A DNA stretch of 64,000 bases from Ilyonectria destructans. Its lineage: Eukaryota; Ascomycota; Sordariomycetes; Hypocreales; Nectriaceae. Position 1 is the first letter of the stretch. Every line of letters begins with the position of its first letter. The notes under the pieces were generated by a model. It was not told the origin of the DNA. It made no database searches and was given only the letters and a program-made list of their open reading frames with translations. Positions 20,764 through 32,222 of this stretch are shown piece after piece. The stretch lies in the NCBI GenBank assembly GCA_020740775.1, contig JAHEWK010000005.1:2170001-2234000 (forward strand), in the 5' to 3' direction. Both the position numbers and the translations under genes were made by a program.

Positions 20764-21882
20764 TCTGTAGCTAAAGTGGGACGTGTTTCTTGTATTTGTG
20801 GCGTTACATTTGGAAACCTGGGGCTGAAGACAAATAGGAATGAAGCTTGAATTTCTCAAAGTTCACAGATGATCTGGTTCGCATTTGAAGTTGAATGATG
20901 CCAGCTTTTCAAAGAGGAGTGTATGGTCCTGCGCAGCGCTGCAACGAAGCTTCTTTTCCGTTTTCTGGAGGCCGGCAAACTTGTCCAGACTTAAAAGAAT
21001 ATTTTAAAACACAATGCACTGCTATTCGCATGTAGAAGAACCATATACTAGCTTCCACAGCCCTTGTCGTTAGTAAAAGTCATTGTCTCTTGCTTGCCAG
21101 TACGTACTCTTGTCGTAGGCAGAGACAATCAAGATATGTTTCCGTCGAGCGTGAACATGATATCGGCCTGGGAAACACCACAGGGAGCGGGGGGGATGCC
21201 AGTAAGCTTAAACTTTTTGAGTTCTATATTCCTTATTTACTCAGCTGTTTTTAAGAGCACTTGTACGGTATAGTGCGAAAGTATGTCAACGTAGTGTGTA
21301 TTCCTCAGCCTAACTACAGTTTAATCTCTGTATTCTGTTACTCTGATACCAGTTGTAGGAATAATTACTTGAGTTAATTAACTTAACGGTAAATTTATAA
21401 GAAATACAATATATTGATAGCCTGTGTATATTGCTAGATTACAAGCTGATATACTTATAGTCTTGCTGAATATCTTTTCTTAGAGCTTTTCAAGGGTTGG
21501 TTTAGTGACGTTTTTTAAAACAGACTTACGCCGTATTTAAGTCTCAAGCTCACAAAAATTCAGGAGTAAGACTACTTACTAGAAGGCCTTGAAAACGGTC
21601 CCCCTGTAAATCGTTCCCCAAGTACGGGCCCCCTAGTATGAGTGAGGACGGCGGAACGAACATAGTCAACAAGTACTGCATGTACAACACTTATACGCTT
21701 GGTTTAGAGAGTACAGCATTAATTGATAGATGAAGTTCAAGTCTCAAATTTATGCGCTCTTCTACTTTACATGACCAATGTAGGCAGACACAATACAGGG
21801 CCCCGATTCACCACCAACCAAACACCTGAAAACGTGGAGCAATTATGTTTCTTTTCCCTTTTACAAACCGACGTCTATGCAT
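20764..21882. other. Intergenic with BiP-derived relic and AT-rich decayed block
   Basis: Holds the fragment described at 21070-21240, then from about 21250 to 21600 a stretch rich in TA dinucleotides and poor in open frames, ending near two C-runs (21600-21635). This looks like mutated repetitive DNA rather than a gene. Confidence 0.5.
21070..21240 (-). pseudogene. Decayed intron-less fragment of a BiP-type Hsp70
   Basis: On the minus strand, this reads through [15 protein letters not shown] and LDGN to GKQETMTFTNDKG, matching the substrate-binding domain of the intact BiP gene 1.2 kb away ([14 protein letters not shown] ... [13 protein letters not shown]). An in-frame TGA lies in the middle. 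The real gene carries a 52-bp intron at this place (22388-22439) and the fragment has no room for it. Over 52 aligned bases (21167-21218 against 22470-22521) there are seven differences, all G-to-A or C-to-T. The [12 protein letters not shown] wording points to the ER paralogue rather than cytosolic Hsp70. It is probably a retrocopy or a relic of an intron-less paralogue, later hit by C-to-T mutation. Confidence 0.8.
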
Positions 21883-23480
21883 TTAAAGCTCATCGTGGAA
21901 ATCCTCAGCCTGATCCTCGCCACCAGCGCCACCAGCACCCTGGTACATCTTGGAGGTGATGGGATAGGCGACGTTGGACAGCTTCTCCTTCTGTTCCTCA
22001 AGGTCCTCAGTGGTGGCATCAGCGCCATTCTCCTCGAGCCACTCAGTAGCCTCCTTGACGGCGTCGAGAATCTGAAGAGTTTGTTAGTGACTGGAACTTC
22101 AAGTATATCAATAGGGGTTGAACTCACAGTCTCCTTGTCCTCCTCGTCAATCTTGCCACCAAGACCCTCCTCATCATTGACCTGGTTCTTGAGGCTGAAG
22201 GCGTAGTTCTCGAGGCCGTTTCGGGCCTCAATACGCTCACGGGTAGCCTTGTCCTCCTCGGCGTACTTCTCAGCCTCAGCGACCATACGGTCAATCTCCT
22301 CCTGAGTGAGACGGCCCTTGTCGTTGGTAATAGTAATAGTCTCTTGCTTGTCGGTACCCTTATCATGGGCACTAACACGGAGCAGACCTAGAATCTGGTT
22401 AACGACCGTAAGCTATTAGTTATAGTGTAGATAACTCACCATTGGCGTCAAGCTCGAACGAGACCTCGACCTGGGGAACACCACGGGGAGCGGGGGGGAT
22501 GCCGGTAAGCTCGAACTTTCCGAGGAGGTTGTTGTCCTTGGTGAGAGATCGCTCACCCTCGTAGACCTGAATCAGGACAACGGGCTGGTTATCGGCAGCG
22601 GTAGAGAAGATCTGGCTCTTGCGGGTAGGGATAGGGGTGTTGCGGCCGATGAGCTTGGTCATGACACCACCAGTGGTCTCGATACCGAGAGTCAGGGGGT
22701 TGACGTCCATGAGGACGAGCTCCTCAGTACCCTCCTCACCGGAAAGAACACCAGCCTGGACGGCGGCACCGAAAGCAACAGCCTCATCAGGGTTGATACC
22801 CTTGGAGGCCTTCTTGCCATTGAAATACTCCTCAATGAGGGACTGAACCTTGGGGATACGGGTGGAACCACCGACGAGGACAATATCGTCGATCTCGACC
22901 TTCTTGACGTTGGCATCCTTGAGAACCTGCTCAACGGGCTTGATGGTCTTCTTGAAAAGATCCATGTTAAGCTCCTCGAACTTGGCGCGAGTAAGAGTCT
23001 CGGAGAAGTCGTTGCCCTCGAAGAAAGCCTCGATCTCAATGCGGGTGCTCATCTGAGAAGACAGGGTACGCTTGGCCTTCTCGGCCTCACGCTTCAACTT
23101 GCCCATGGCCTTGAGGTCCTTGGTGATGTCGACGTTGTTCTTCTTGTTGTAGGTCTTGGCGAAGTGGTTGATGACACGCTGGTCGAAATCCTCACCACCC
23201 AAGTGGGTGTCACCGGCGGTAGCCAGGACCTCGAAGACACCCTGGTCAATGGACAGGAGAGAGACATCGAAAGTACCACCACCGAGATCGTAGACAATGA
23301 TCTGTCGCTCACCATCGGTCTTGTCCAGGCCGTACGCGATGGCGGCGGCGGTGGGCTCGTTGACAACTCGGAGGACGTTGAGACCGGCAATAACACCGGC
23401 GTCCTTGGTAGCCTGTCGCTGGTTGTCCTGTGGCAAAGTTAGCGGTGTGCACGCAGATCAATTACTGGGAAGTAAACTTA

Positions 23481-23511
<31 letters not shown>

Positions 23512-24182
23512 GTGGGTGACCTTCTTGCCGAGGTAGGACTCGGCGACCTCCTTCATCTTGCCAAGGATCATGGCAGAGACTTCTTCGGGGGTGAACTGCT
23601 TGGAGGCACCGTCGACCTGAACCTGGACGACAGGCTTGCCATCGCGAGAGACGACCTTGTAGGGGAAGTGCTTCATATCGGACTGGACATCCTTATCCGA
23701 GAACTTGCGACCGATGAGACGCCTATTAAAAGGGTTAGCGACTGTGTCTTCATGCAATTGGGGCGTTGTCTGGAGTTGCCTACTTAACGTCGTAGACGGT
23801 GTTGGTGGGGTTGGAGGCGGCCTGGTTCTTGGCGGAGTCACCAACGAGGCGCTCGTCCTCGGTGAAGGCGACGTAAGAGGGAGTGATTCGGTTACCCTGA
23901 TCGTTGACGAGAATCTCGACCTTGCCCTTCTGCATCACACCGACACAGCTGTAGGTGGTTCCCAAATCCTGTAGGTCAATGGTTAGCTGGGTCGACTCCA
24001 GAAGGAAGCTCAGATAGCAAGCCAAAGCGCACGGCGCGGGCACGTACAATACCAATGACGGTGCCGTAGTTGTCGACATCATCGGCGCTGACGGTCTGGA
24101 CAAAGGCGGCAGGAGAGAAAATCAGGGCGATCCAACAAAGGAGTCCCAGGCCCAGGGCCATTGAGCTCCTTGAACGAGCCAT
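21883..24182 (-). CDS. kar2: ER-luminal Hsp70 chaperone BiP/Kar2
   Basis: ATP-driven chaperone of the ER lumen that binds translocating and unfolded polypeptides, drives post-translational import and restrains the unfolded-protein sensor. Six exons (minus strand, 5' to 3'): 24182-24048, 23968-23784, 23722-23482, 23427-22440, 22387-22128, 22071-21883. Phases agree and the protein is 665 residues. A hydrophobic signal sequence ([19 protein letters not shown]) precedes the nucleotide-binding domain with [21 protein letters not shown] and [14 protein letters not shown]. The substrate-binding domain has [14 protein letters not shown], and the acidic C-terminus ends in the retention signal HDEL. 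The five introns are 52-79 bp, and the first splits IDLGTT. The length and HDEL exclude cytosolic and mitochondrial Hsp70. A related decayed copy lies just downstream. Confidence 0.97.
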
Positions 24183-25818
24183 GGCGGGAGAGTTGTGGTT
24201 ATTGCTTAGAGTCAGGCAATGCGGCAGAAAATAGAGGGAAAAGTGGTAATTTGCTCCAACGCAGTGAGGTTCTGTATCCTCAAACTGGCGTATTCAATTC
24301 GGGTGGGAGGGGTATCGTGTGTGGTTGAAAAAGTCGGGTTTGGAGGACAGGAAGGAAGTCCGGCGCTTAAGAAGACCGTCTCCAAAAAAGTTGAGGTGTC
24401 CAGATTGCACAAGAGGCCAGATTTCACATCACCCGCCACACCCCTTGCCTGTGCCCCACGTGACAGGGGTCTGTCCAGTGGGGTGCGCGGGTCTGCACTG
24501 TGCGGCAGCCTTACCGCAAGTGCCTGTGTCAGCCAGCGCACCAGTACCGCTGCCAATTTACCGCTGTAATACGTCATCCCCAGAGGTGCTCACAGTGCGA
24601 GGATAAAGTTCTTGCACACCGATACATCGGGTGCTTAGGGGATCCTGGCAACTCGAAGCCCCAAACGCTCTAACAGCCAGCGCCTCAGCGCCTGCCGCAG
24701 CATTGCATCCCGAGGAGCCACCTGTCGCCCACTGCTTCTGCCGCTCTGCGCCACCACCAGGCTGACTTTGCTGAGGTGGGATACCTGAGATTCTGACTCG
24801 AGGCTACGTCCATCAAGGGAAATCAATTCTACAACATTCTATCGGCGGCAAATAGTGACTCACGCTGCCTCCGCCTGGCCGGCTGTGACAAGCAAACTTA
24901 GAAGAATCCGACAAGGTGGCTGATCCATTCTGGAGGCTAAATGGGTCATCGGCGGCCGTGTAAAGTGGCCTCTTCACAACTCCTCCAAAACACCTCCAAT
25001 TTCGAGAATATTCCTAATAGGGCAGTGGGGCTCTCGGAGCCACGCTACCGATCCTTTTTGCCTTTCTAACACCAGAGAGGACCTGCTACCTGTCCTTAAT
25101 ATCGGCCGAGTTCAAACCCACCCATGAAATCCTTCGACGGAGCCAACGGACGAAACCTTCCACAACCGGACCACGAGCACCCTTGCTGCTCGCCGCTGAC
25201 AAAGTAAACGTGGCCAACTATGCCGTGTTACCTTGATCCCTCTCCCAGCCACTTGCTTTACAAATCACTCAAGTTTTAACTGGCCACTCTGTCCGTTGTC
25301 TAGGACGAATAGGCCAGCTCACCTTATTAATAACCATAAATTGAAGCACACTCCTGGTCCCCCAAGCGATAGGGACATACCCTATACCAAGCACCACCTC
25401 AAAGAGCGAGACACAATAGAGACTCGAGGATAGGTATGAAGAGGGTAAAATACAAGATTCTATTCAATCATCTGGTAAAACCATTGGGCTGAACTAGGTA
25501 GACTCCCCTAGTCACGGCGTTAAGCACATCGCTATGAATTAATGTAAGATCATATCATTTTCTCTAGACCAAATCAAAAACCAAAGGGTTTGCTCTAGCA
25601 GTAGACACATGCACCCTCGCACCATCTTCATTCGTAGTGTCAATACAATTTTCCTGTTGACTTTGGCTTAATCTTGCAAATTTGTCTCACTTTGCTGTGC
25701 TGTGACGACTGTTCAAGGTGACCTCACTGAACTGAACTCAAACAGGATGCCGTGACCTACCTCCAGATATTATTATTCAACTGCACTCTCGCGCCAGTGT
25801 CGGTGATCTGTCGTCCCA
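24183..25818. other. Intergenic: BiP promoter and 3' flank of the transcription factor
   Basis: No gene supported. The BiP-proximal 400 bp contain CCCCACGTGACAG at 24454-24466. I looked for an exact match to the published filamentous-fungal Hac1 unfolded-protein element as I remember it and did not find one. The rest has no recognisable frame or repeat. Confidence 0.5.
24454..24466 (+). promoter_or_regulatory. CACGTG-containing 13-mer upstream of BiP
   Basis: Identical to the 13 bases at 19228-19240. It lies about 270 bp before the BiP start codon, so a bHLH-type regulator could act here. This is inference from position only. Confidence 0.4.
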
Positions 25819-27543
25819 CTAGGTCGCAAGACTTCCTCCCTTATCCGCTTCACTCGACCCAGATTTATCGTTCCCAGCCCTAGGAGTCCCTTGGCCTTCG
25901 TTTCCGTTACCCTCACTCTCGATCCATCGCTCGAACAACCGCTTTCCAAGTTGGTTGTAGACTAAGTCAACCCATAAGAAGCTTTTCAGAACGATCCTGG
26001 TCTCTGCCCAAGTTTGGAGACCAAGCGCCGAAACCGTCTGTACCAAGGCCACTTTCAGCCAGTCCTGGTCGGACTTCTCAAAAATAGACAGACTCGAGAT
26101 GAACAAGACCCAAAGGAGAACCCTGGCTTGCTCAGGAGCTGGAGGGAACTCTTGCGCTAGGATGGCATTCTGTAACCCCTTGGCAAGAAATGTCATCTTG
26201 GGCCCGAGGCCATCAATCTGTATAAGAAGACTTTTCATGAAAGCCATCATGCAAAGTCTCAAAAGCTCGGACATTGATGTCGGATCGAACTGGAGGGCGA
26301 CTAGACGGGATGGAACCGAGGTGTTGAGTCGAGAGAATAAGGCTTCTGACATCTTCACTCCAGTTTTCGTCGCTTCGTTTGCGACCCTCGAAAAGACTCG
26401 CAGATCAGCCCATATGTTCAAAAGTCGTGGGTCTGGCCGTGGATCGATCATGCTGAGTTCTGGTAACTTGCTCACTGATACCCCATGAGCAATTTGAGGG
26501 TTCCAGGATATGTTCTCGTTCATGAACCTCAGGTTGCTCCCAGTTGCCAAGGCCAGCCCGAAGTCAATTCTTCATAGCATGGTTATTCAAATATGCCAGC
26601 CGATATCGGGGTAGAATATGCCGTACTCACCTTTGAGCCTTGTGTTCGACGACACTTCCCTCACGGAGCGTGTGTAGCCCACCACGCAATTCGATCATCC
26701 GACGGAGTCCATTCATATGCTTCTCAACTGTTTCGAGATCGCCGAGGATGGCGGCAGCGGCTGCCAACGATATAACGACGGTCATTGTGGAAGTCGTCGT
26801 CGCTTCATTGTCGTCCTGCAGACTTTGCTGGAGATGGAACAACGTCTTTGCTAAATGGAATTGTGCAGTGTTGCCATAAGCCTGCCCGAGTGATAGGTCC
26901 CAGAAGGCTTGGGAGGTGAATAAGATGGAGTGAAATAGAGCAGGGTGTTGGGAGAAATTGGAGAAGCACAACATGTCGGTCCTTTGACCTTCAACCAGAG
27001 TGACCTCTATGGTGTAGGTGGCCGGCTTGATGATGGTGAAAGCTAGCAAAAATGTTGGATGGAGAAGTTCAAGCAAAGGCCTTGACGGGCCACTGGTGAA
27101 TGTCGGGGAGCATACCTTTTCGGATGAGATCCATCATATACGGTCTTATCTCCTCTACATATCCGTAAAGCTGGATCTCGGAGGCAATCATCCCGGGTGA
27201 CATAAGGCTCCATTGGTTTCTTTCATGTTGGCTCTTCTCTGTCTCGAGCCCTTGGATTCCGGTATTTTGTGAATTGTCTTGGGTGACGGATTCAGAATGC
27301 TGGACTAGCTCCTTGGTGTGTCTCGACTTGCGCGTGTTCTTCCCGCGCATGACATGGCTGCGGATGAACTTGCGCGTCTCCTTATCTGGCTTGTCCAGAG
27401 ATGTACTAACGATGAAGAGACCAGACGCTTGGTCTGTCACGGGGCCAGGTCAATATCGAGCCCTGCATGGAGTGAATGAAGTGGATCGACGTCGGAGTGT
27501 ACTCACTAGTCGCGGAAGACGAGGGCTGAGTCGGCATGGGCAT
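25819..27543 (-). CDS. Fungal-specific transcription-factor-domain protein lacking a zinc cluster
   Basis: Four exons (27543-27507, 27433-27116, 27006-26631, 26569-25819) give 493 residues, with phases consistent. The N-terminal part has the motif that introduces this family after its DNA-binding region: [27 protein letters not shown]. The body is the helical 'fungal-specific transcription factor' regulatory region ([68 protein letters not shown]). No Cys6 cluster precedes it: the ATG at 27543 follows an in-frame stop, and the first exon encodes only 12 residues. Members of this type often lack a binuclear cluster and may act as partners of DNA-binding factors or may not bind DNA at all. The short Ser/Pro-rich start and the small first exon are the least certain parts of the model. 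Confidence 0.8.
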
Positions 27544-28294
27544 GAGAATCACCCAATAATAGGGTCAGAACAATAGGATTCCACGGAAATCAGTCGCAGC
27601 GGTTGGCACAGAGTCATGCTCTCGAGAGACATGTCCCATGTAGTCTGGATTGTTTGCCAGAAGGAGAATGGCTGTCACGGCATGCTGCCGCTTACGTAGT
27701 ACATCGGCAGGTCCTGGGCTGCTGCTGCCAAGACCAGATTGAGTTCCCTTTTGGGAATGGTGTGATGGTCAGGATCACCCTGGCGCCGCTTGTGGCTGCT
27801 ATACTGTGCAAGCTAGAGGCATGTTGGGAGTTGTCATTGTCCCGCGCCTCACAAAACTTGACCAAACCTGGGAAACAATTCAAGTGAGCTGAAAAGAATG
27901 ACGTGTTTATCGGGTCAAAATCCTCCCGTGCTTGGAAATCTTTGCAAATGCTGGGTCGAATACTACGGCGAGCGTTTCTCTTAAGGCTATGAACCCTTGC
28001 ACTGTGACAGTAAGCCCATGCTCATTGGCTCTCCGCCGCCGTCTCCCTTGTACATCGATGGTCTCCCAACTACCTCAGGGATACAACGGGGAAAGATATT
28101 GTATGGTGGTGTATGGCTGAAAGGTATGGTACATGTGTAATATTGATCATGTGGCTGGCCTCCTACTTTCTCTATATAAACCCTCTGCCCATCCCAGAGC
28201 CCTACCGATTCTATCATCTTAGCATAACATTTTGCGTTGACAACCCAACCGATTATCGGATATTCAACAACCATCACCTTTTCGACACCTCAAC
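27544..28294. other. Divergent promoter region between transcription factor and SDR genes
   Basis: 751 bp between two divergently transcribed genes. A TATATAAA box (28173-28180) serves the dehydrogenase side. Small open frames within it are not recognisable. Confidence 0.55.
28173..28180 (+). promoter_or_regulatory. TATA box of the short-chain dehydrogenase gene
   Basis: TATATAAA lies 115 bp before ATG 28295, which suggests a regulated (TATA-type) promoter. Confidence 0.6.
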
Positions 28295-29227
28295 ATGATC
28301 TTTGGTAGCAAATCTGTGTCCTTCGACCCAGAGAAGGACATCCCGTCCCTCGTCGGAAAGGTCATCCTGGTCACAGGAGGGAACGCCGGCCTTGGGAAGC
28401 AATCAGTCCTTGAATTTTCTCGACACAAGCCTAAACAAATATGGCTCGCTTCACGCAGCCTCGAAAAAGCCAAGGCAGCAGCCGACGAGATCAAGCAACA
28501 GGTACCGGATGCACCAATCACGCTTCTGGAACTGGACCTTGGATCCTTCGATTCCGTGAAGAAGGCATCCATGAGGGTTCTATCGGAGTCAGATCGTCTA
28601 GACATTCTCATGCTCAATGCTGGCATCATGGCGGTCCCCCCAGGCCTGACTAAAGATGGCTACGAGATCCAGTTTGGAACCAATCACATGGGCCATGCAC
28701 TCTTGACCAAGCTCTTGCTACCAATTCTGGAAAAGACGGCTAAGAGCAACACAGGGGCGGATGTGCGCATTGTTTCAATGACAAGTTATGGACATACATA
28801 CGCTCCCAAGGGAGGGTGCCGTTTGGACACGGCTAAGACCACGGCTGAGAGTCTGGGGGCTTACGGGTGCTATTATCAGAGCAAGCTAGCGAACGTGCTT
28901 TGGATAAGGCAACTGGCGAAGCTGTACCCTCAGTTCACGGTTGCAGCTATCCACCCGGGCGTGGTGCGCACCCAGCTCATGGATGGTGCGACGGCCACGC
29001 CGGCCGTTGTGAGGGTCTTGGTGAAGGTTGGAAACAAGTTCCTCAAGTCTGTCGAGCAAGGTGCCCGAAACCAGCTTTGGGCTTCGGTGTCAAATGGTGT
29101 CAAGAGCGGGGAGTACTATGAGCCTGTAGGTATTGGGGGTTTGGCGAGCGACGATGGAAAGGATGATGGCTTAGCGAAGAAGTTGTGGGATTGGACCGAA
29201 GAGGAGCTGAAAGAGCATTCAGTGTAG
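28295..29227 (+). CDS. Short-chain dehydrogenase/reductase (retinol-dehydrogenase-like)
   Basis: Intron-less, 310 residues, NAD(P)-dependent oxidoreductase of the SDR superfamily. The Rossmann fold starts at VILVTGGNAGLGKQS (TGxxxGxG, near residues 24-38). LNAGIMAVPPG is the NNAG-like element, IVSMTSYGH gives the catalytic Ser, YYQSK the catalytic Tyr and Lys, and IHPGVVRTQL the cofactor-closing loop. The sequence resembles fungal SDRs described as retinol-dehydrogenase-like or as secondary-metabolite tailoring enzymes. The substrate cannot be told from sequence. It shares a 751-bp divergent promoter with a transcription-factor-domain protein, so local regulation is possible. ATG 28295 follows a TATA box and a CA-rich leader (CCTCAACATG). 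Confidence 0.92.
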   Translation: MIFGSKSVSFDPEKDIPSLVGKVILVTGGNAGLGKQSVLEFSRHKPKQIWLASRSLEKAKAAADEIKQQVPDAPITLLELDLGSFDSVKKASMRVLSESDRLDILMLNAGIMAVPPGLTKDGYEIQFGTNHMGHALLTKLLLPILEKTAKSNTGADVRIVSMTSYGHTYAPKGGCRLDTAKTTAESLGAYGCYYQSKLANVLWIRQLAKLYPQFTVAAIHPGVVRTQLMDGATATPAVVRVLVKVGNKFLKSVEQGARNQLWASVSNGVKSGEYYEPVGIGGLASDDGKDDGLAKKLWDWTEEELKEHSV

Positions 29228-29614
29228 TTTTTTGCAATTCGATGTTTAGGTTAGAATAGTACGATACTTCTCATATGTTAACAATGATATGCCTCAAGCT
29301 CTTGATCCATTTCTGGGCGGCCGCCTTCAGCTTAGAGTAAGTTGACGCCGACCCATTCTATTATTTCAAGATCCTCAAAAATCACCGCGCATGCCAATGT
29401 TTGAGATGTTCGTAGCGCCAAGTGAAAACAGAAGCTGATCTTACGCAGCCGCATAATATCCCAGTGGTCAGGATGACTGGAGGTAGGCTGAGAAGCAATG
29501 ATGTATACTTGCATCTTCACGTAGTAATGAACGTAGAGGTCTTCTGTAAATTTCACGTATGTATCTTTTCTCTCATGTATTTAATCCAGGTACAATGACT
29601 TCCAGATCCTATGC
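29228..29614. other. Short convergent intergenic spacer
   Basis: 387 bp between the converging ends of the dehydrogenase and HBS1. I see no feature beyond a weak 74-codon minus-strand frame. Confidence 0.5.
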
Positions 29615-32222
29615 TTACTCTAAAAGGCCAGCCGCGATAGTCTCGCCCCCACTCCGAATAACAACCCTTTGCCCTGACTCCAGAGGAGCCTTGGATGCTA
29701 ATTTGACAACAACTCGTGCAACATCGCCTGGTTGCACAATTCTAGGCTTTTTCTTGACAATTGCACCACTGGCTTTGTCGAGCGTCGCAGTGATGGACTG
29801 AATCTGGCCGGCGGCATGCAGTCGTCCTCGGTGAAGGTCCACGGGCATAGGCATCAGATGCGCGAATGCCATGGCTTTAAGTGTAAACGTATCGCTGCAG
29901 CTGATGGGTTGCGTCTTGTGGCAGAGCATGTCGCCGACTCGTATATGGATCGGGTCAATGTTGGTCAGGGCGATGCTCACGCTTTGTCCTGCAACTGCCC
30001 AGTCCTGCACGTCAGAGTCGACCATAATCGACTTGATGTACGCCTCCTCGCCACTTGGTTGCACCAAAACGAGGTCGCCAATCTGGATGGACCCTGAATC
30101 AATGCGGCCAGCGATGGTGGTTGTTCCTAGTTGTGACCGGAAGACTTCTGAGATGGCCATTCGGAATGGCTTCTTCAGAGCTCGTGCAGCCGATGGCTCT
30201 GAACTTTCCAATGCCTCAATCAAAGTCGGGCCAGTGTACCATGATGCCGCCTCGTCCTCCGTTCGCTTAACAAGATTGTCTCCATTGAGACCCGAAATCG
30301 GGATGAAGGTCACGTTCTTGCCCTGGAAACCCAGACCCGACAAAAAGCCTCCGATGTACTCGGAAATCTCCTCGAACCGTTCCTGGTTCCAGCGGATCAC
30401 ATCCAGCTTATTTACACCGATGATCAACCTTTGAACACCCAGGCTTCGAAGGAGTAGGATATGTTCCCGTGTTTGACCCTTTAGTCCCTTTTCATAGGCC
30501 CCAGTGTCTGCATCGATGACGAGGATTGCGAAATCGGCCTGGCTAGCTCCGGCAATCATGTTGGGAACAAAGTCTCGATGTCCCGGCGCGTCGAGAATCG
30601 TAAAGTTGGTCTTATCGGTTTCGAAGTGGTTGGTGGCGATATCAATGGTAACACCTCGTTCTCGCTCTTCGCTTCTTTGGTCCATAACCCATGCCAGAGC
30701 GAATGACTGTTTCCCGGATTTCTCGGCCTGCCTTCGATACCGATCAATCGTGTGCTTCTCCACAAACTTCAGTTCCAAGAGTAGGCGGCCCATGAGAGTA
30801 CTCTTGCCTGCATCAACGTGGCCTAACGACATCAGTTTTCGTCACGCAGAATATTAGACTCCTCGACTTACCAACAACCACGAAACTAATGCTCCTCTTG
30901 TTTGCACTGTTCTCAAACTCCTTGACAACATCGAGGCCCTTGCTCTTGGGTGGCGGCGCATCGCTGATTTCTAATGCTGAAATGTCCTTGGCAACTTCTC
31001 CTTCCGTGGCCTTGTCTTTTTGAGACTTCTTCGCTGCCTTTGGAGCTGCCGCAGTCTTCTTCCCCGCTGGAAAGGAATTAGAATTAGCCCATCATTTCGT
31101 CCTTGCAAAACTCGAACCTTTCGCCTGAGCCGCGAGCACAATGTCGTCTGGACTTGGCTCGGCGAAGGCCTGGGCAAAAAAGGAGGACGAAGATGTGTAC
31201 GGCATCGCGTAAACATCAGGTCTGTGCGATCCAAGGACGCCCGGAGCAGATCCAAAGAGAGTCTGAGCGAATGCAGATGGAGCAGCCGTTTGGGTCGGGG
31301 TCACAGATTCATCGGGTTTCGTGGGAGGACTGATAAGCATGTCGGCATGCCCCCCATCCAAGCCGCCTGAAACGGCACCAGCCCCCTCATTCTGGTTTGT
31401 TGATTGAGGAATAGAGGAATTTGCGGGTGCTAACGGCTGGGTATGGGATTGCAGAGTAGATTGATCAGTGGTCTTTTGTCGTTTTGCCAGGCCGGACATG
31501 GGTGGCTTTCGGTTTTCCTTTTGTGTGGAATCATCGATGGATAGTTTTGCGATGCCCTTTTCCGTCTGCAGTGCTTTATCCTGCTCCTTCTTCTCGTCGT
31601 TCTTCTTTTTCCTTGCCGCTGCGAGAGCCTGAAGCTTAGACATCTTTGGTGCGCTTTCGCCACCGCCGAGTAAGCCTCCCCGAGGGCGGACAGGCTCGAT
31701 GAATACCGCTAGGCGGTCTTGCGGCACATTCAACCACGGCATGTCGTCAAAGAAGTCGGAATGAGAGACCTTAGGAGTTTGAATAACCGGAAAGTATGAC
31801 GTGGGTGGCAGAGGCCCAATGTCGTAACCCAAGCTGTCTCCATATGCCCGACGCCCGTGGTCTGCTCCATTTCCTTGCACAAAAAGGCGTTGCGAAGCAG
31901 AAAGAAATACTGCGCTAGACGTACCTTCTTGAGCCTTCTTTGTAACTGGCTTTGGTGGTGGCGGGGCGATGTACGTTTTCATGAGGTAGGTAACGGACTT
32001 ATCAAGATCGTAGTAATAGTGCCATAGTGCCTCCTGAATCTGCTCTGTCGTGACTTTGTTGGCCTCGGACCCAAGAGCCCTTAGAACCTCAGTGGTGCCC
32101 TGGGTCATGGCGGCTCTGTCCTCGGGGCTCAGCTCATCCTCCTCCTCGCCATAGTCTTCTCCGTCAAATTCGGACACGATATCATCGGGATTGAACGTAT
32201 GGACAATTCGATGGCGCGACAT
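29615..32222 (-). CDS. HBS1: HBS1, ribosome-rescue translational GTPase
   Basis: eRF3-like GTPase that, with Dom34/Pelota, splits ribosomes stalled on mRNA (no-go and non-stop decay) in the cytosol. Three exons (32222-31118, 31066-30872, 30822-29615), 835 residues. The N-terminal HBS1 domain is visible in MSRHRIVHTFNPDD and TTEQIQEALWHYYYDLDKSV. A long linker rich in Ser, Pro and Gln follows. The GTPase has G1 GHVDAGKST at 434-442 (created exactly by splicing of intron 2), RGVTIDIATNHFET (switch), DAPGHRD (G3) and GVNKLD (G4). Domains II and III follow with IKSIMVDSDV and VVKLASKAPLESGQ. The methionine at 32222 fits the family start; an upstream in-frame Met at 32243 would add seven residues. 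Confidence 0.95.
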
